DNA from: Mogibacterium sp.
Lineage (GTDB): Bacteria; Bacillota; Clostridia; Peptostreptococcales; Anaerovoracaceae
DNA: 64,000 nt
NCBI GenBank assembly: GCA_017512145.1
Contig: JAFWHB010000005.1
Location: 1 to 64,000, forward strand
Direction of reading: 5' to 3'
Shown here in pieces: positions 16,885 to 25,784 of the stretch. The first letter of the stretch is position 1, and each line of letters opens with the position of its first letter. The notes under the pieces are model-generated. The model ran no database searches. It saw only the letters and a program-made list of their open reading frames with translations, and was not told the origin of the DNA. A program made the position numbers and the translations under genes.

Positions 16885-18975
16885 TTACAGCACCTCCGTA
16901 TCTTCAAGCTTCTCAGATACAAAGTGATTCATGCCGATGAATGGCTTGCGGATGAGAAGTCCGATGACCAGACCCAGCACGCCGAATACCATGAGCTCGG
17001 CAAGATATCTCAGATAATCATGCCCATATGTACCGCAAAGAGCTTCTCTCATTGCATTAATTGCATACGGGAACGGGAAGAATTTGTATATCTTGTCGAA
17101 TATCTCAGGAAGTATCTCAATTGGGTAAGAACCGCTCGAGCCTGCGATCTGTACGACCATGACTACGACTACGATAGCTTTGCCCACGTCACCGAAGGAG
17201 AGCGTCAGAGCGTAGATGAACAATACGAACACAACGCTCGTAATGGCTGCAGCCAGCCACATGAGCCACGGATGAACCGGGCTGCAGTTCAGCAGGAAGA
17301 TATCGCCGGCAACAATGACAGCCGCCTGCATCTGGCCCACCAGAAGGAAGATCAGAAATCTTCCGAAGAAGCACTGTGAATCCGTCGCATCCGGGAACTT
17401 CTTCCTGTCGACCGTGGTCTTAAGGATCGAAACAAGGATTACGCCGCCTACCCATATAGCAAGTACCGAGTAGAATGGAGCCATTGCTGCACCATACGAA
17501 ACAACAGGATAGACTTCTTCTACTTCTACATCTACAAGCGAGGAGAAGAATTTAGCATACTGCTCCGGATCTCCGCCAAGGAGCTCGATAAGGAGCTGGA
17601 GCTTTTCATTGTCATCTGCCGCCTCGACCTTATCGATTATCTCGTCGATCCTGTCGGCAGCTGATCTCATCACCTTCTGGAGCTGACGAAGTGAAATATC
17701 GAGGCTGTCTACGGTTTCACTTGCCGCATTCAGCACCGGATTGATATCATCGAGCATTCCCGAGATTGCCTTGACCATTGGTCCGATCGTCTCGATCGTA
17801 GCGTTGATATTCGCTACCATTGTCTTGTATCCTGGTCTCAGACTGTTCTGCTCCCAGTTGCGGACCGCTTTGAGTTTTTCGGTCGCTTCCTGAATTCTTT
17901 CCGGTGTCTCTCTGATGGTCTTGGCGATCTCTTCTGTGCTTCCTATCATGGCATCAAGTGCTGTGTTTACCGCCTTGCTGCCGGTGATGCTGCCGCTGTC
18001 CGGCATTATAGCTCTGACAGCTTCAAGATCCTTGAGAAGTGTCTCCGCCCTCTCCGCTGCTGCATCAGCAAGTGCCTGCTGCTCTTCAGAGTCAGGGACT
18101 ACGCCATCAGCCTGGAGCTTGTTCATTGCTGTCTCAAGCTCAGTGATCTGTGTATCTATTGAAGTCAGTCTCTCATCGAGAGCCTTGTTAAGAGTGTCGG
18201 CGGTCTTCTGGGCTTCTTTGAGATTCTTCTCAGCATTACTAAGGGATGCCCTGCCCCTTGTTCTTGCGCTGCCGAGTTCCTTCTCAGATGTGCTCAGAGA
18301 GTTCTGCACCTTGCCGCTGTTAGATGCAAAGGAATCAACGGCTCTGTCATAAGCTCTCAGTGTATCTCTTGTCTCCTCAAGTCTTGCTATTACTGTATCA
18401 ACTGTATCTCCATCCGCAAGCTCGTCAGAGACCTCGCCGGTCTTATCGAAGATTATGCCGAATACCGTTTCGAGGTATTTGGTGTTGATGGTCTCGAGCA
18501 AAGTTGAAGCTGCAGTCTCTGTGATCTTGGATGCTACAGCATTCTTCTTCTGATTCTCATAATAAGTCAGAGGAACATCCTCTCCCGAGAGTGCCTGCTC
18601 GAATTCATACATATTCGAAGTGAAATTATCCTCGAATACTATTGCAGCATAATATTCCCCGGACCTGACGCCCTCGATGGCCTCGTCTGCAGTATCCGGG
18701 AACTGCCATCCTATACTTGTACTCTCCTTCAAAGTAGCGAATATCTCGTCTGTTGCATTTACATAAGTTCCGTCTTCAAGCCTGATACCCTTATCATTTG
18801 AAGCTACAGCTATCCTGATATTGCCTGTATTGACATATGGGTTCATGTTCGCGTAGATATTTACCCATGCATACAGAGCCGGCAGGATGCTGATAGCAAC
18901 AATAATGGCCATAGCGAAGAAGTGCTTCGAAACAGACCTTATATCACTACTGAAAATCCTTAAAATCGTCTTCAA
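16885..18975 (-). CDS. YhgE/Pip family membrane protein (first copy)
   Basis: 696 residues with the same architecture as the downstream paralogue: N-terminal helix, PALYAWVNIYANMNPYVNTG motif, long extracytoplasmic coiled-coil region (about 190-480), then VEVEEVYPVVSYGAAMAPFYSVLAIWVG and a five-helix C-terminal bundle. The start is TTG at 18975 with GGGG six bases upstream; no ATG lies nearby. The two copies align at both ends but differ in the middle, as expected for old duplicates or subunits of a heteromer. YhgE-type proteins are linked to phage adsorption and to secretion in Firmicutes; the substrate is unknown. Confidence 0.9.
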   Translation of the reverse strand: MKTILRIFSSDIRSVSKHFFAMAIIVAISILPALYAWVNIYANMNPYVNTGNIRIAVASNDKGIRLEDGTYVNATDEIFATLKESTSIGWQFPDTADEAIEGVRSGEYYAAIVFEDNFTSNMYEFEQALSGEDVPLTYYENQKKNAVASKITETAASTLLETINTKYLETVFGIIFDKTGEVSDELADGDTVDTVIARLEETRDTLRAYDRAVDSFASNSGKVQNSLSTSEKELGSARTRGRASLSNAEKNLKEAQKTADTLNKALDERLTSIDTQITELETAMNKLQADGVVPDSEEQQALADAAAERAETLLKDLEAVRAIMPDSGSITGSKAVNTALDAMIGSTEEIAKTIRETPERIQEATEKLKAVRNWEQNSLRPGYKTMVANINATIETIGPMVKAISGMLDDINPVLNAASETVDSLDISLRQLQKVMRSAADRIDEIIDKVEAADDNEKLQLLIELLGGDPEQYAKFFSSLVDVEVEEVYPVVSYGAAMAPFYSVLAIWVGGVILVSILKTTVDRKKFPDATDSQCFFGRFLIFLLVGQMQAAVIVAGDIFLLNCSPVHPWLMWLAAAITSVVFVLFIYALTLSFGDVGKAIVVVVMVVQIAGSSGSYPIEILPEIFDKIYKFFPFPYAINAMREALCGTYGHDYLRYLAELMVFGVLGLVIGLLIRKPFIGMNHFVSEKLEDTEVL

Positions 18976-19034
18976 GTCAAACCCCTGTAATTAAAATCCT
19001 ATCCCATATCTGACCTGTGGTCATTTTATCGTAC

Positions 19035-19063
19035 CTTATATAATAACGCATTTTTTTGAGCAA
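19035..19063 (-). promoter_or_regulatory. Candidate promoter of the YhgE module
   Basis: Minus strand TTGCTC (19063-19058) and TATAAG (19040-19035) with a 17-base spacer, about 60 bases upstream of the TTG start. The fit to consensus is moderate. Confidence 0.45.
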
Positions 19064-19069
19064 TACAAT

Positions 19070-19114
19070 AAGGACAGCAAGCGCTGTCTTCAGGCGAAGG
19101 TGCTTACTGTCCTT
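19070..19114 (-). terminator. Terminator-like hairpin after the cupin gene
   Basis: AAGGACAG (19070-19077) pairs with CTGTCCTT (19107-19114), with an inner AAGC/GCTT helix. It lies just after the cupin gene stop. The T-rich tail is weak, so this probably marks the 3' end of the ilv-leu transcript only in part. Confidence 0.55.
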
Positions 19115-19123
19115 GTTCTTAAG

Positions 19124-19654
19124 TTACCTGTATACCGGCTCTGAGGTCAGTCTTCTCAGGAGATCCAGATGTTCTTCTCTTACAAATTCCCTGAGTTCTT
19201 CAAAGGTCCCTGCAGTGAAATCCTCCTGCTGATAGGCCGGCGCCATCTGCGTGGACATAAGAGTGTATTCTCCATCAGATGCCATTACGCCTCCCTGCCA
19301 TGTCCCCCGTGGTACGCATATCTGAGGACGCTCACCATTCAGGATGTCCTGTCCAAGGAGCCTGATCTCACTGCTGCCATCAGGGTAGATAAGCAGCAGC
19401 CTGACTGCAGGTCCTGCATGATGGTACCAGATCTCATCTGTTACAAGAAGATGCATCAAAGAGCAGCTGGCAGGAGTCAGCAAATAATATATAGTTCCGT
19501 AAAGAGGCCTGTCAGTGTTCCTCCCATCAAGGGTTCCGGCAGCAACCGTCTCATCCGAAACATACCCCTGAGCCCAGAGTCCTCCTTCATCCGTCAGATG
19601 TCTGAGGTCCAGCTCTCTTATAATATCTTCCAGCGGTATCATTACCTTATCCAT
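19124..19654 (-). CDS. Cupin superfamily protein (DUF985-like)
   Basis: 176 residues. It shows the DUF985/Cupin_5 pattern: an N-terminal helix with LDLRHLTDEGGLWAQGY, then RPLYGTIYYLLTP, a HLLVTDEIWYHHAGPAV strand with paired histidines, and VPRGTWQGGVM. The histidines could bind a metal, but no enzymatic role is established for the family. It is the last gene of the long ilv-leu cluster, 18 bases after the SDR gene. Whether it takes part in amino acid metabolism is unknown. Confidence 0.8.
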   Translation of the reverse strand: MDKVMIPLEDIIRELDLRHLTDEGGLWAQGYVSDETVAAGTLDGRNTDRPLYGTIYYLLTPASCSLMHLLVTDEIWYHHAGPAVRLLLIYPDGSSEIRLLGQDILNGERPQICVPRGTWQGGVMASDGEYTLMSTQMAPAYQQEDFTAGTFEELREFVREEHLDLLRRLTSEPVYR

Positions 19655-19672
19655 TCCACAAATCCTATATGA

Positions 19673-20464
19673 TTAAAGCTCGTTATAGAAGTACGGTGCG
19701 AGCCCTACTCCGCAGTCTACAGTTATGACCTGTCCGGTTATGGCACTTGCAAGATCGCTTGCCAGGAAGAGGCAGGTCTTGCCGATCTCCTCCGGCTGCA
19801 CCAGCTTGTGAAGAGGACTTCTCTCCTTGTAGCTCTCAGTCCAGCCAGGTATGAACTCCTCCTGGCCTTCTTTGTATATGAGGCCGGGAGCTATGCAGTT
19901 GACTCTGATGTCACTGCCATAGGCCTGAGCCTGCGCGCGGGTCATCATCTCAACAGCCGCCTTGGATATACCATAATGAGCCAGATATCTTGACGGATTT
20001 GTCGCATTGATTGAAGAGATATTGATGACAGACGAGCCCTTCTTCATGAAAGGTTTGAGGGCCTTGACCAGGAAGAATGGGCCTTTCGAATTGGTATCCA
20101 TCATCTCATCCCAGTCAGATGTATCTATATCCTCTATATCCTTCGATGGATATATCCCTGCATTGTTGATGATGCAGTCTATCCTCGTGTCATCCGCAGC
20201 GATCTCAGAGGCAAAACTTTCGATCGAGAAAGTGTCGCTCTGATCAAGGTGCATCACTCTGATGTTGCTGTCAGGATAGTTGTCACGGAACCATTTCTCG
20301 CCGCCTGAGGAGTGATTATATGTAAGTATCACATCTGCTCCGCACTCGATGAATACTCTTGCGATCTCTCTTCCGGCTCCCGAGAGCGCACCGGTTATTA
20401 CAATGCAGCGGCCTGCAAAATCAAGCAGGCCGGCATATTTATTAACAGTCTTATTCTCAGTCAT
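19673..20464 (-). CDS. Short-chain dehydrogenase/reductase
   Basis: 263 residues. The NAD(P)-binding motif appears as ITGALSGAGREIA (variant of TGxxxGxG). NNAGIYPS follows, and the catalytic SSIN-x-YLAHYGISK gives the Ser, Tyr and Lys of the classical SDR fold. The C-terminal CIAPGLI and ITGQVITVDCGVG are typical of FabG-like reductases. The substrate is unknown; a 3-oxoacyl or sugar alcohol substrate is typical of the group. It lies 6 bases after ilvE and is probably part of the same transcript. Confidence 0.88.
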   Translation of the reverse strand: MTENKTVNKYAGLLDFAGRCIVITGALSGAGREIARVFIECGADVILTYNHSSGGEKWFRDNYPDSNIRVMHLDQSDTFSIESFASEIAADDTRIDCIINNAGIYPSKDIEDIDTSDWDEMMDTNSKGPFFLVKALKPFMKKGSSVINISSINATNPSRYLAHYGISKAAVEMMTRAQAQAYGSDIRVNCIAPGLIYKEGQEEFIPGWTESYKERSPLHKLVQPEEIGKTCLFLASDLASAITGQVITVDCGVGLAPYFYNEL

Positions 20465-20470
20465 TTGTCC

Positions 20471-21550
20471 TTAAAGTGTTACGATCCAGTCGCCCATCTC
20501 GTCAGGAAGTTCTCCGGTCTGCATTCCATACAGATTGTCGTAGAGCTTCTGGCTGAGTGCGCCGACCTTCTCTCCATTGATAGGATATTCGGTTCCCTGA
20601 TAGTTAAGAAGTCCGATAGGCGAAACAACGCATGCTGTTCCTGTTGCCCATGCTTCTGTAAGGGTTCCGTTCTTGATTGCCTCGATAACTTCACCGATCT
20701 CGAGGCGGCGTTCTTCAGTCTTGACACCCCACTTCTGCAGCAGCTTAAGAGCACTGTCTCTTGTAACGCCAGGCAGAATTGAACCTGTCAGTGATGATGT
20801 ATATACTGTATCTCCGATCTTGAAGAACGCATTGGAAGTACCAACTTCCTCAACATACTTGTGTTCCTTGGCGTCGAGCCAGAGAACTTCCTCGCAGCCG
20901 TGCTTCTTAGCCTCAGCGCCAGCGATCATTCCGCATGAATAGTTGCCGCCGCACTTTGCAAATCCTGTGCCGCCTACAGCTGCTCTGATATACTCTTCCT
21001 CAACCCAGATGTGGCTGCCGTGGAGTTCCTTGTCATTTCCCTCATAGTATGCTGCTACTGGTGTCAGGATGATGACAAACAGATATCTCTCAGCAGGATG
21101 TACAGCCATGCTTGGCTCCGGTGAGATGATGAACGGACGGATGTACAGTGATGTTCCAGGCTCGGATGGTACCCAGTCGATATCCTCTTTAACGATAGCT
21201 TTAACAGCTGCGATGAAGAGGTCTACATCGATAGGAGGAATGCAGAGTCTCTGGTTGGAATTCTGGAGACGCTTTGCGTTCATATCCGGTCTGAACAGGT
21301 TGACTCCGCCCTGAGGATTCTTGTATGCCTTCATTCCCTCGAATGTCATCTGTGCATAGTGGAGTGTTGTCGAAGCAGGATCAAGTGAAAGCGGTCCGTA
21401 AGGAACGATGCGTCCGTCATGCCAGCCCTGACCCTCATCATACTCCATGATGAACATGTGGTCTGTATATGTCTTGCCGAATCCAAGATTCTTCTGATCC
21501 GGCTTAGCCTTAGGTGTCTGTGTTCTTGTTACAGGGAATGTGTATTCCAT
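20471..21550 (-). CDS. ilvE: Branched-chain amino acid aminotransferase
   Basis: 359 residues, class IV PLP aminotransferase of the longer BCAT type. The PLP lysine is K199 in GGTGFAKCGGNYSCG. Flanking motifs are AQMTFEGMKAYKNPQGGVNLFRP, YIRPFIISPEP and the C-terminal EAWATGTACVVSPIG. It makes leucine, isoleucine and valine from their 2-oxo acids with glutamate as donor, the last step of the pathway encoded upstream. It starts 21 bases after the ilvA stop. Confidence 0.97.
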   Translation of the reverse strand: MEYTFPVTRTQTPKAKPDQKNLGFGKTYTDHMFIMEYDEGQGWHDGRIVPYGPLSLDPASTTLHYAQMTFEGMKAYKNPQGGVNLFRPDMNAKRLQNSNQRLCIPPIDVDLFIAAVKAIVKEDIDWVPSEPGTSLYIRPFIISPEPSMAVHPAERYLFVIILTPVAAYYEGNDKELHGSHIWVEEEYIRAAVGGTGFAKCGGNYSCGMIAGAEAKKHGCEEVLWLDAKEHKYVEEVGTSNAFFKIGDTVYTSSLTGSILPGVTRDSALKLLQKWGVKTEERRLEIGEVIEAIKNGTLTEAWATGTACVVSPIGLLNYQGTEYPINGEKVGALSQKLYDNLYGMQTGELPDEMGDWIVTL

Positions 21551-21571
21551 TAGTCTGAACCTCCTTATATT

Positions 21572-22777
21572 CTACTGTACCAGATTGAAGCCCTGGTCCG
21601 TAAGTGTCTGCCTTATCTGCTCGAGCTGTTCAAAGTCTCTTGTCTCTATCTCAAGTGTCAGTACGCAGCTTGTAACTGCAGTATTCGGATCTGAGTGTCC
21701 GTAATGTACACCGGTTACGTTGGCGCCGCATGAAGCAATAATAGTTGCAACATCCACGAGCTGTCCCGGTTTGTCCTCGAGAGCTATCTGGAGTGTCGCA
21801 TTTCTGCCACTTGTGACAAGACCTCTTGTGATTACTCTCGAGAGGATGTTTACATCAATGTTGCCCCCGGAAACGATGCAGACTACGTTCTTACCCTCTA
21901 CCGGGATCTTGTCTGCCATTACTGCAGCGAGTGAAACAGCGCCAGCGCCCTCAGCGATCAGCTTCTGTTTCTCTATGAGGGCAAGGATAGCAACAGCTAT
22001 CTCGTCCTCGGTTACTGTAACGACCTCATCCACATAGTCCTTGATCAGTTCAAATGTCAGATCTCCCGGATGCTTGACAGCAATACCGTCTGCAAAGGTG
22101 TTGACCGTCTTGAGAGTTACCTGCTCATCATACTTGAGACTGTCAGCCATGCTGGCTGCTTCCTTTGCCTGTACCCCGTAGATCTTGATGTCCGGCTTGA
22201 GACTCTTGGCAGCAAATGCTACACCAGAGATCAGTCCGCCGCCACCGATAGGAACCACGATTGCATCAACATCACTGAGCTGGTCGAGTATTTCAAGACC
22301 AATAGTTCCCTGTCCTGCAATTACATCCGGATCATCGAAAGGATGAATGAATGTGGCATGCGCCTCTTCCTGAAGCTTGCATGCATACTGATAAGCATCA
22401 TCGTAGGCTCCCTTTACAAGAGCTACCTCAGCTCCATAGGACTTTGTTGCCTGCACCTTGCTGATCGGAGCTCCGTCCGGCATGCAGATAGTAGCCTTGA
22501 TTCCCATTCTCTGAGCTGACAGCGCGACTCCCTGAGCGTGATTGCCAGCACTGCATGCTACGATGCCTGCAGCCTTCTCCTCATCAGTCAGTCTGCTGAT
22601 CTTGAAATATGCTCCTCTAAGCTTGAAGCTTCCTGTTACCTGCAGGTTCTCGGTCTTGAAGAAAACCTGGTTCTTGCCGCTGAAATGCGGTGAATAGATA
22701 AGATCTGTCTTACGGGCAACATCCTTAAGAGCAAATGCTGCCTGATATATTCTGTCAAGTGATAGCTGATTATTCAT
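21572..22777 (-). CDS. ilvA: Threonine ammonia-lyase (threonine deaminase)
   Basis: 401 residues, fold-type II PLP enzyme. The PLP lysine is K52 in TGSFKLRGAYFK. SAGNHAQGVALSAQ and the GGGGLISGVA phosphate loop are present. The C-terminal 75 residues form one ACT-like domain (ALEDKPGQLVDVATIIASCGANV), which is the short form found in many Firmicutes. It converts threonine to 2-oxobutyrate, the entry to isoleucine. A purely catabolic enzyme of similar layout exists, but the ilv-leu context favours a biosynthetic role. The DUF815 gene lies upstream with an 18-base gap. Confidence 0.93.
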   Translation of the reverse strand: MNNQLSLDRIYQAAFALKDVARKTDLIYSPHFSGKNQVFFKTENLQVTGSFKLRGAYFKISRLTDEEKAAGIVACSAGNHAQGVALSAQRMGIKATICMPDGAPISKVQATKSYGAEVALVKGAYDDAYQYACKLQEEAHATFIHPFDDPDVIAGQGTIGLEILDQLSDVDAIVVPIGGGGLISGVAFAAKSLKPDIKIYGVQAKEAASMADSLKYDEQVTLKTVNTFADGIAVKHPGDLTFELIKDYVDEVVTVTEDEIAVAILALIEKQKLIAEGAGAVSLAAVMADKIPVEGKNVVCIVSGGNIDVNILSRVITRGLVTSGRNATLQIALEDKPGQLVDVATIIASCGANVTGVHYGHSDPNTAVTSCVLTLEIETRDFEQLEQIRQTLTDQGFNLVQ

Positions 22778-22795
22778 TCTCGTCCCCTTCTGTTC

Positions 22796-24196
22796 TTAAT
22801 CCTTGAGTCTTGCGGCTTCACCTCTGAGCCATGTTATGAGCTGGCTTGCTGTTCTTCCGCTCATGCCGCCATGACGGAGCTCCCATTTTCTGGCAATATC
22901 CGATAGCTCTTTCTCTCCAATTTCTATTCCATTACGCCTTGTGAGTTCTCTCACTATATTCAGGTACTCTCCCGGATTAGGCTTTGCGTAGTAGATCGTA
23001 ACGCCGAATCTGCTCGCGAGTGAGAGTTTTTCTTCCATTGTGTCTGAGCGGTGGATGTCCTCGTTGTATTCCATATCGCTCCTGTCGCCCCATGTCTCTC
23101 TGATCAGGTGGCGCCTGTTGGAAGTAGCGTATATCAGAACTCTGTCGGACCTTGATTCCAGCGCGCCCTCGAGCATCGCCTTGAGCTCCTTGTAATCGCT
23201 CTCGTTCTCCTCGAATGAGAGGTCATCGAGGAAGATGATGAACCTGTAGTTGCGTTTTTTGATTTCTGCCAGAACCTGTGGCAGCTTGCTGCGGTCAGGC
23301 TTGGATATCTCGATAAGTCTCAGGCCTTTGCCAAAGTAATCATGCATCAGTGCATGAACGCTTGTCGATTTGCCCGTACCGCTGTCGCCATACAGAAGCA
23401 CGTTGTTGGCATGCACACCGTTCACGAAGGCTTCTGTGTTCTCCTTCAGCGTCTTCTTCTGTTCCTCATATCCGATGAGATCGTCGAATCTGACATCTTC
23501 GGTCTCAGTAACAGGAACGATTCTTGTAATATCTTCGCCTTCTGCAATTCTGAAGGCTTTGTAAAGTCCGTAGATGCCTACTCCGAATTCTGCATAATAC
23601 TGAGAGATGATCTGTCCGAATTCAGCCGCATCTCCCGCGCGGGAGAGTCTGCTTGAGAGAATGCGGATCTGCTTGCCAGGTCCGTTCTCTGTGTCCTGAG
23701 CATATGGCACGCGGTAGTTCGCCATCATCGACAGGAGATCGGTTCCCGTTGCTTTGCCGACTGCGTCGAGGTCTAAGGCCAGGAGCTCTCTGAAAAGCTC
23801 GAAATCCTTCTCGGCAAGCTTCAGCATAGTGGATGTTCTGCTGACTGTTCTTCTCTCGCAAGCAAGAGTGAATGCATTCTCATGCATCATCAGCATATAT
23901 GTGATCCACTGCTGCCAGATGTTGCCATAAAGCCCGAACTCTGTCGCAAAAGAAACAAGTCTGCATGTCAGCTTCCTGATGCTCTCAGCCGCCTCTGCAT
24001 CGAATGCAGTGACAGAAGCTGCAGCCTTCCTGCCCTTCGCGCTCTGCTCTGTTACTGTGCGCGCCTTGCCATATGGATCAAGCACGACCTGCTTAGGCAC
24101 TACCGGCTTGTCAGTTCCAAGAACTGCAAGTGTATCATGCCAGTCTGTATTGATCTGATCTGTATCTCTGTAAAATAAGAATCTGAAATCAGGCAT
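22796..24196 (-). CDS. DUF815 family AAA+ ATPase
   Basis: 466 residues from the ATG at 24196, where AGGAG sits five bases upstream; the longer frame enters leuB. The AAA+ core is C-terminal: sensor-region entry VRFDDLIGYEEQKKTLKENTEAF, Walker A LLYGDSGTGKST, Walker B FIIFLDDLSFEE and a TSNRRHLIRE sensor 1. The N-terminal 200 residues are helical and specific to the family. DUF815 proteins are widespread in Clostridia and their function is not established. Being inside the leu-ilv run, 11 bases after leuB, it is co-transcribed with biosynthetic genes, which does not explain its role. Confidence 0.88.
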   Translation of the reverse strand: MPDFRFLFYRDTDQINTDWHDTLAVLGTDKPVVPKQVVLDPYGKARTVTEQSAKGRKAAASVTAFDAEAAESIRKLTCRLVSFATEFGLYGNIWQQWITYMLMMHENAFTLACERRTVSRTSTMLKLAEKDFELFRELLALDLDAVGKATGTDLLSMMANYRVPYAQDTENGPGKQIRILSSRLSRAGDAAEFGQIISQYYAEFGVGIYGLYKAFRIAEGEDITRIVPVTETEDVRFDDLIGYEEQKKTLKENTEAFVNGVHANNVLLYGDSGTGKSTSVHALMHDYFGKGLRLIEISKPDRSKLPQVLAEIKKRNYRFIIFLDDLSFEENESDYKELKAMLEGALESRSDRVLIYATSNRRHLIRETWGDRSDMEYNEDIHRSDTMEEKLSLASRFGVTIYYAKPNPGEYLNIVRELTRRNGIEIGEKELSDIARKWELRHGGMSGRTASQLITWLRGEAARLKD

Positions 24197-24207
24197 CTTA
24201 TCTCCTC

Positions 24208-25281
24208 TTACTTCATATATTCTAGAATTTTGTCTCTCATCTGGCTTCCTGACAGCCACTCTTCTGCGTCAGGTGACTTGATATCTGCTGTTCTCCATCC
24301 GTCTGAAAGAACGTCGGATACGGCTTTCTCAATATAGTCCGCCTCTTCGCCAAGATCGAATGAATAACGGAGCATCATTGCCGCTGAAAGGATCGTTGCT
24401 ATCGGATTAGCGATATCCTTGCCTGCGATGTCCGGAGCCGAACCATGTATAGGCTCGTACAGACCCGAGGCCGAATCTCCAAGTGAGGCCGATGCAAGAA
24501 GTCCGATCGAGCCTGTTACCTGAGAAGCCTCGTCTGAGAGAATGTCTCCGAACATATTCGATGTCAGAACTACATCGAAGAATGACGGATCTCTGATGAG
24601 CTGCATTGCTGCATTATCTACCAGCATATCGTCGAGCCTTACATCAGTATATTCGCTCTCTCCGAGTCTGTGCACGGTCTCTCTCCAGAGTCTGGATGTC
24701 TCCAGAACATTGGATTTGTCTATGCTCGTGAGGTGGCCCTTCCTCTTGCGGGCAGCCTCAAAGCCTCTCCTTGCAACTCTTTCGATCTCAGCTACGCTGT
24801 AGCTCTCTGTGTCGTAGGCCGCATCTCCGGCCTCGTTCCTGCCTCTCTCGCCAAAGTAGATGCCGCCTGTAAGTTCTCTTACGATCATCAGGTCGAATCC
24901 CTTCGCTGCGATATCAGGTCTCAGAACACACGCATCAGCAAGCGCCGGCTCGATCTTGGCAGGTCTCAGATTTGTGTATAATCCAAGCGCTTTACGAAGT
25001 CCGAGAACAGCCTGCTCAGGTCTTTTCTCTCTTGGAACGCCGTCCCACTTAGGGCCTCCGACAGATCCGAACAGAACGCTGTCAGCTGCAAGACATCCGT
25101 CTATGGTCTCCTGAGGGAGTGGCTCTCCGCATGCATCGTATGCAGCTCCGCCTGCAAGATATTTGGTGAAGCAGAACTCGTGGCCAAACTTCTCTCCGGT
25201 TACTTCAAGAACTTTGACAGCTGCTTCAACGACCTCAGGCCCGATACCATCGCCAGGTACCAACGCTATATTATATTTCAT
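24208..25281 (-). CDS. leuB: 3-isopropylmalate dehydrogenase
   Basis: 357 residues. It begins ALVPGDGIGPEVVEAA, has GSVGGPKWDG, the catalytic YFGERGR region with its tyrosine, DKSNVLETSRLWR and the metal-binding SNMFGDILSDEAS. It oxidises and decarboxylates 3-isopropylmalate with NAD+ to 2-oxoisocaproate. The order leuA-leuC-leuD-leuB is standard. It starts two bases after leuD ends. Confidence 0.98.
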   Translation of the reverse strand: MKYNIALVPGDGIGPEVVEAAVKVLEVTGEKFGHEFCFTKYLAGGAAYDACGEPLPQETIDGCLAADSVLFGSVGGPKWDGVPREKRPEQAVLGLRKALGLYTNLRPAKIEPALADACVLRPDIAAKGFDLMIVRELTGGIYFGERGRNEAGDAAYDTESYSVAEIERVARRGFEAARKRKGHLTSIDKSNVLETSRLWRETVHRLGESEYTDVRLDDMLVDNAAMQLIRDPSFFDVVLTSNMFGDILSDEASQVTGSIGLLASASLGDSASGLYEPIHGSAPDIAGKDIANPIATILSAAMMLRYSFDLGEEADYIEKAVSDVLSDGWRTADIKSPDAEEWLSGSQMRDKILEYMK

Positions 25282-25283
25282 AA

Positions 25284-25772
25284 TTAAGCCTCTTTTCCTT
25301 TGAGGTACGGCAGAAGGCCGCCCTTCTCGATAATCTTCTCGATGAACGGCGGGAAAGGCTTTGCCTGGAATGTCTCGCCAGTTGTTTCATCTGTTATGAC
25401 GCCTGCCTTTGTGTCTACTGTTATTATGTCTCCGGCCTTGATTGCCTCGGATGCCTCAGGGCACTCGAGGATCGGGAATCCGATGTTGATCGAATTGCGG
25501 TAGAAGATACGCGCAAAGCTAGCTGCAATTACGCATGATATGCCGCTTGCCTGGATCGCCACAGGAGCGTGCTCACGTGATGAGCCGCAGCCAAAGTTCC
25601 AGCCGCCGACCATGATATCTCCGGACTGAACTGTACCTGCAAATGAAGCATCGATGTCCTCCATGCAGTGCTTTGCCAGTTCTGATGGTTCAGGAGCGTT
25701 GAGATAACGTGCAGGGATGATGACGTCTGTATCGACGTGATCTCCGAATTTCCAAACTTTTCCTCTGATCAT
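25284..25772 (-). CDS. leuD: 3-isopropylmalate dehydratase small subunit
   Basis: 162 residues, the short clostridial/archaeal-type LeuD. It opens with [21 protein letters not shown]. The active-site region [21 protein letters not shown] and the [17 protein letters not shown] motif are intact. It pairs with LeuC to isomerise 2- to 3-isopropylmalate. It lies 12 bases downstream of leuC and 2 bases before leuB. Confidence 0.97.
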   Translation of the reverse strand: MIRGKVWKFGDHVDTDVIIPARYLNAPEPSELAKHCMEDIDASFAGTVQSGDIMVGGWNFGCGSSREHAPVAIQASGISCVIAASFARIFYRNSINIGFPILECPEASEAIKAGDIITVDTKAGVITDETTGETFQAKPFPPFIEKIIEKGGLLPYLKGKEA

Positions 25773-25784
25773 GTCTCTCTCCTC

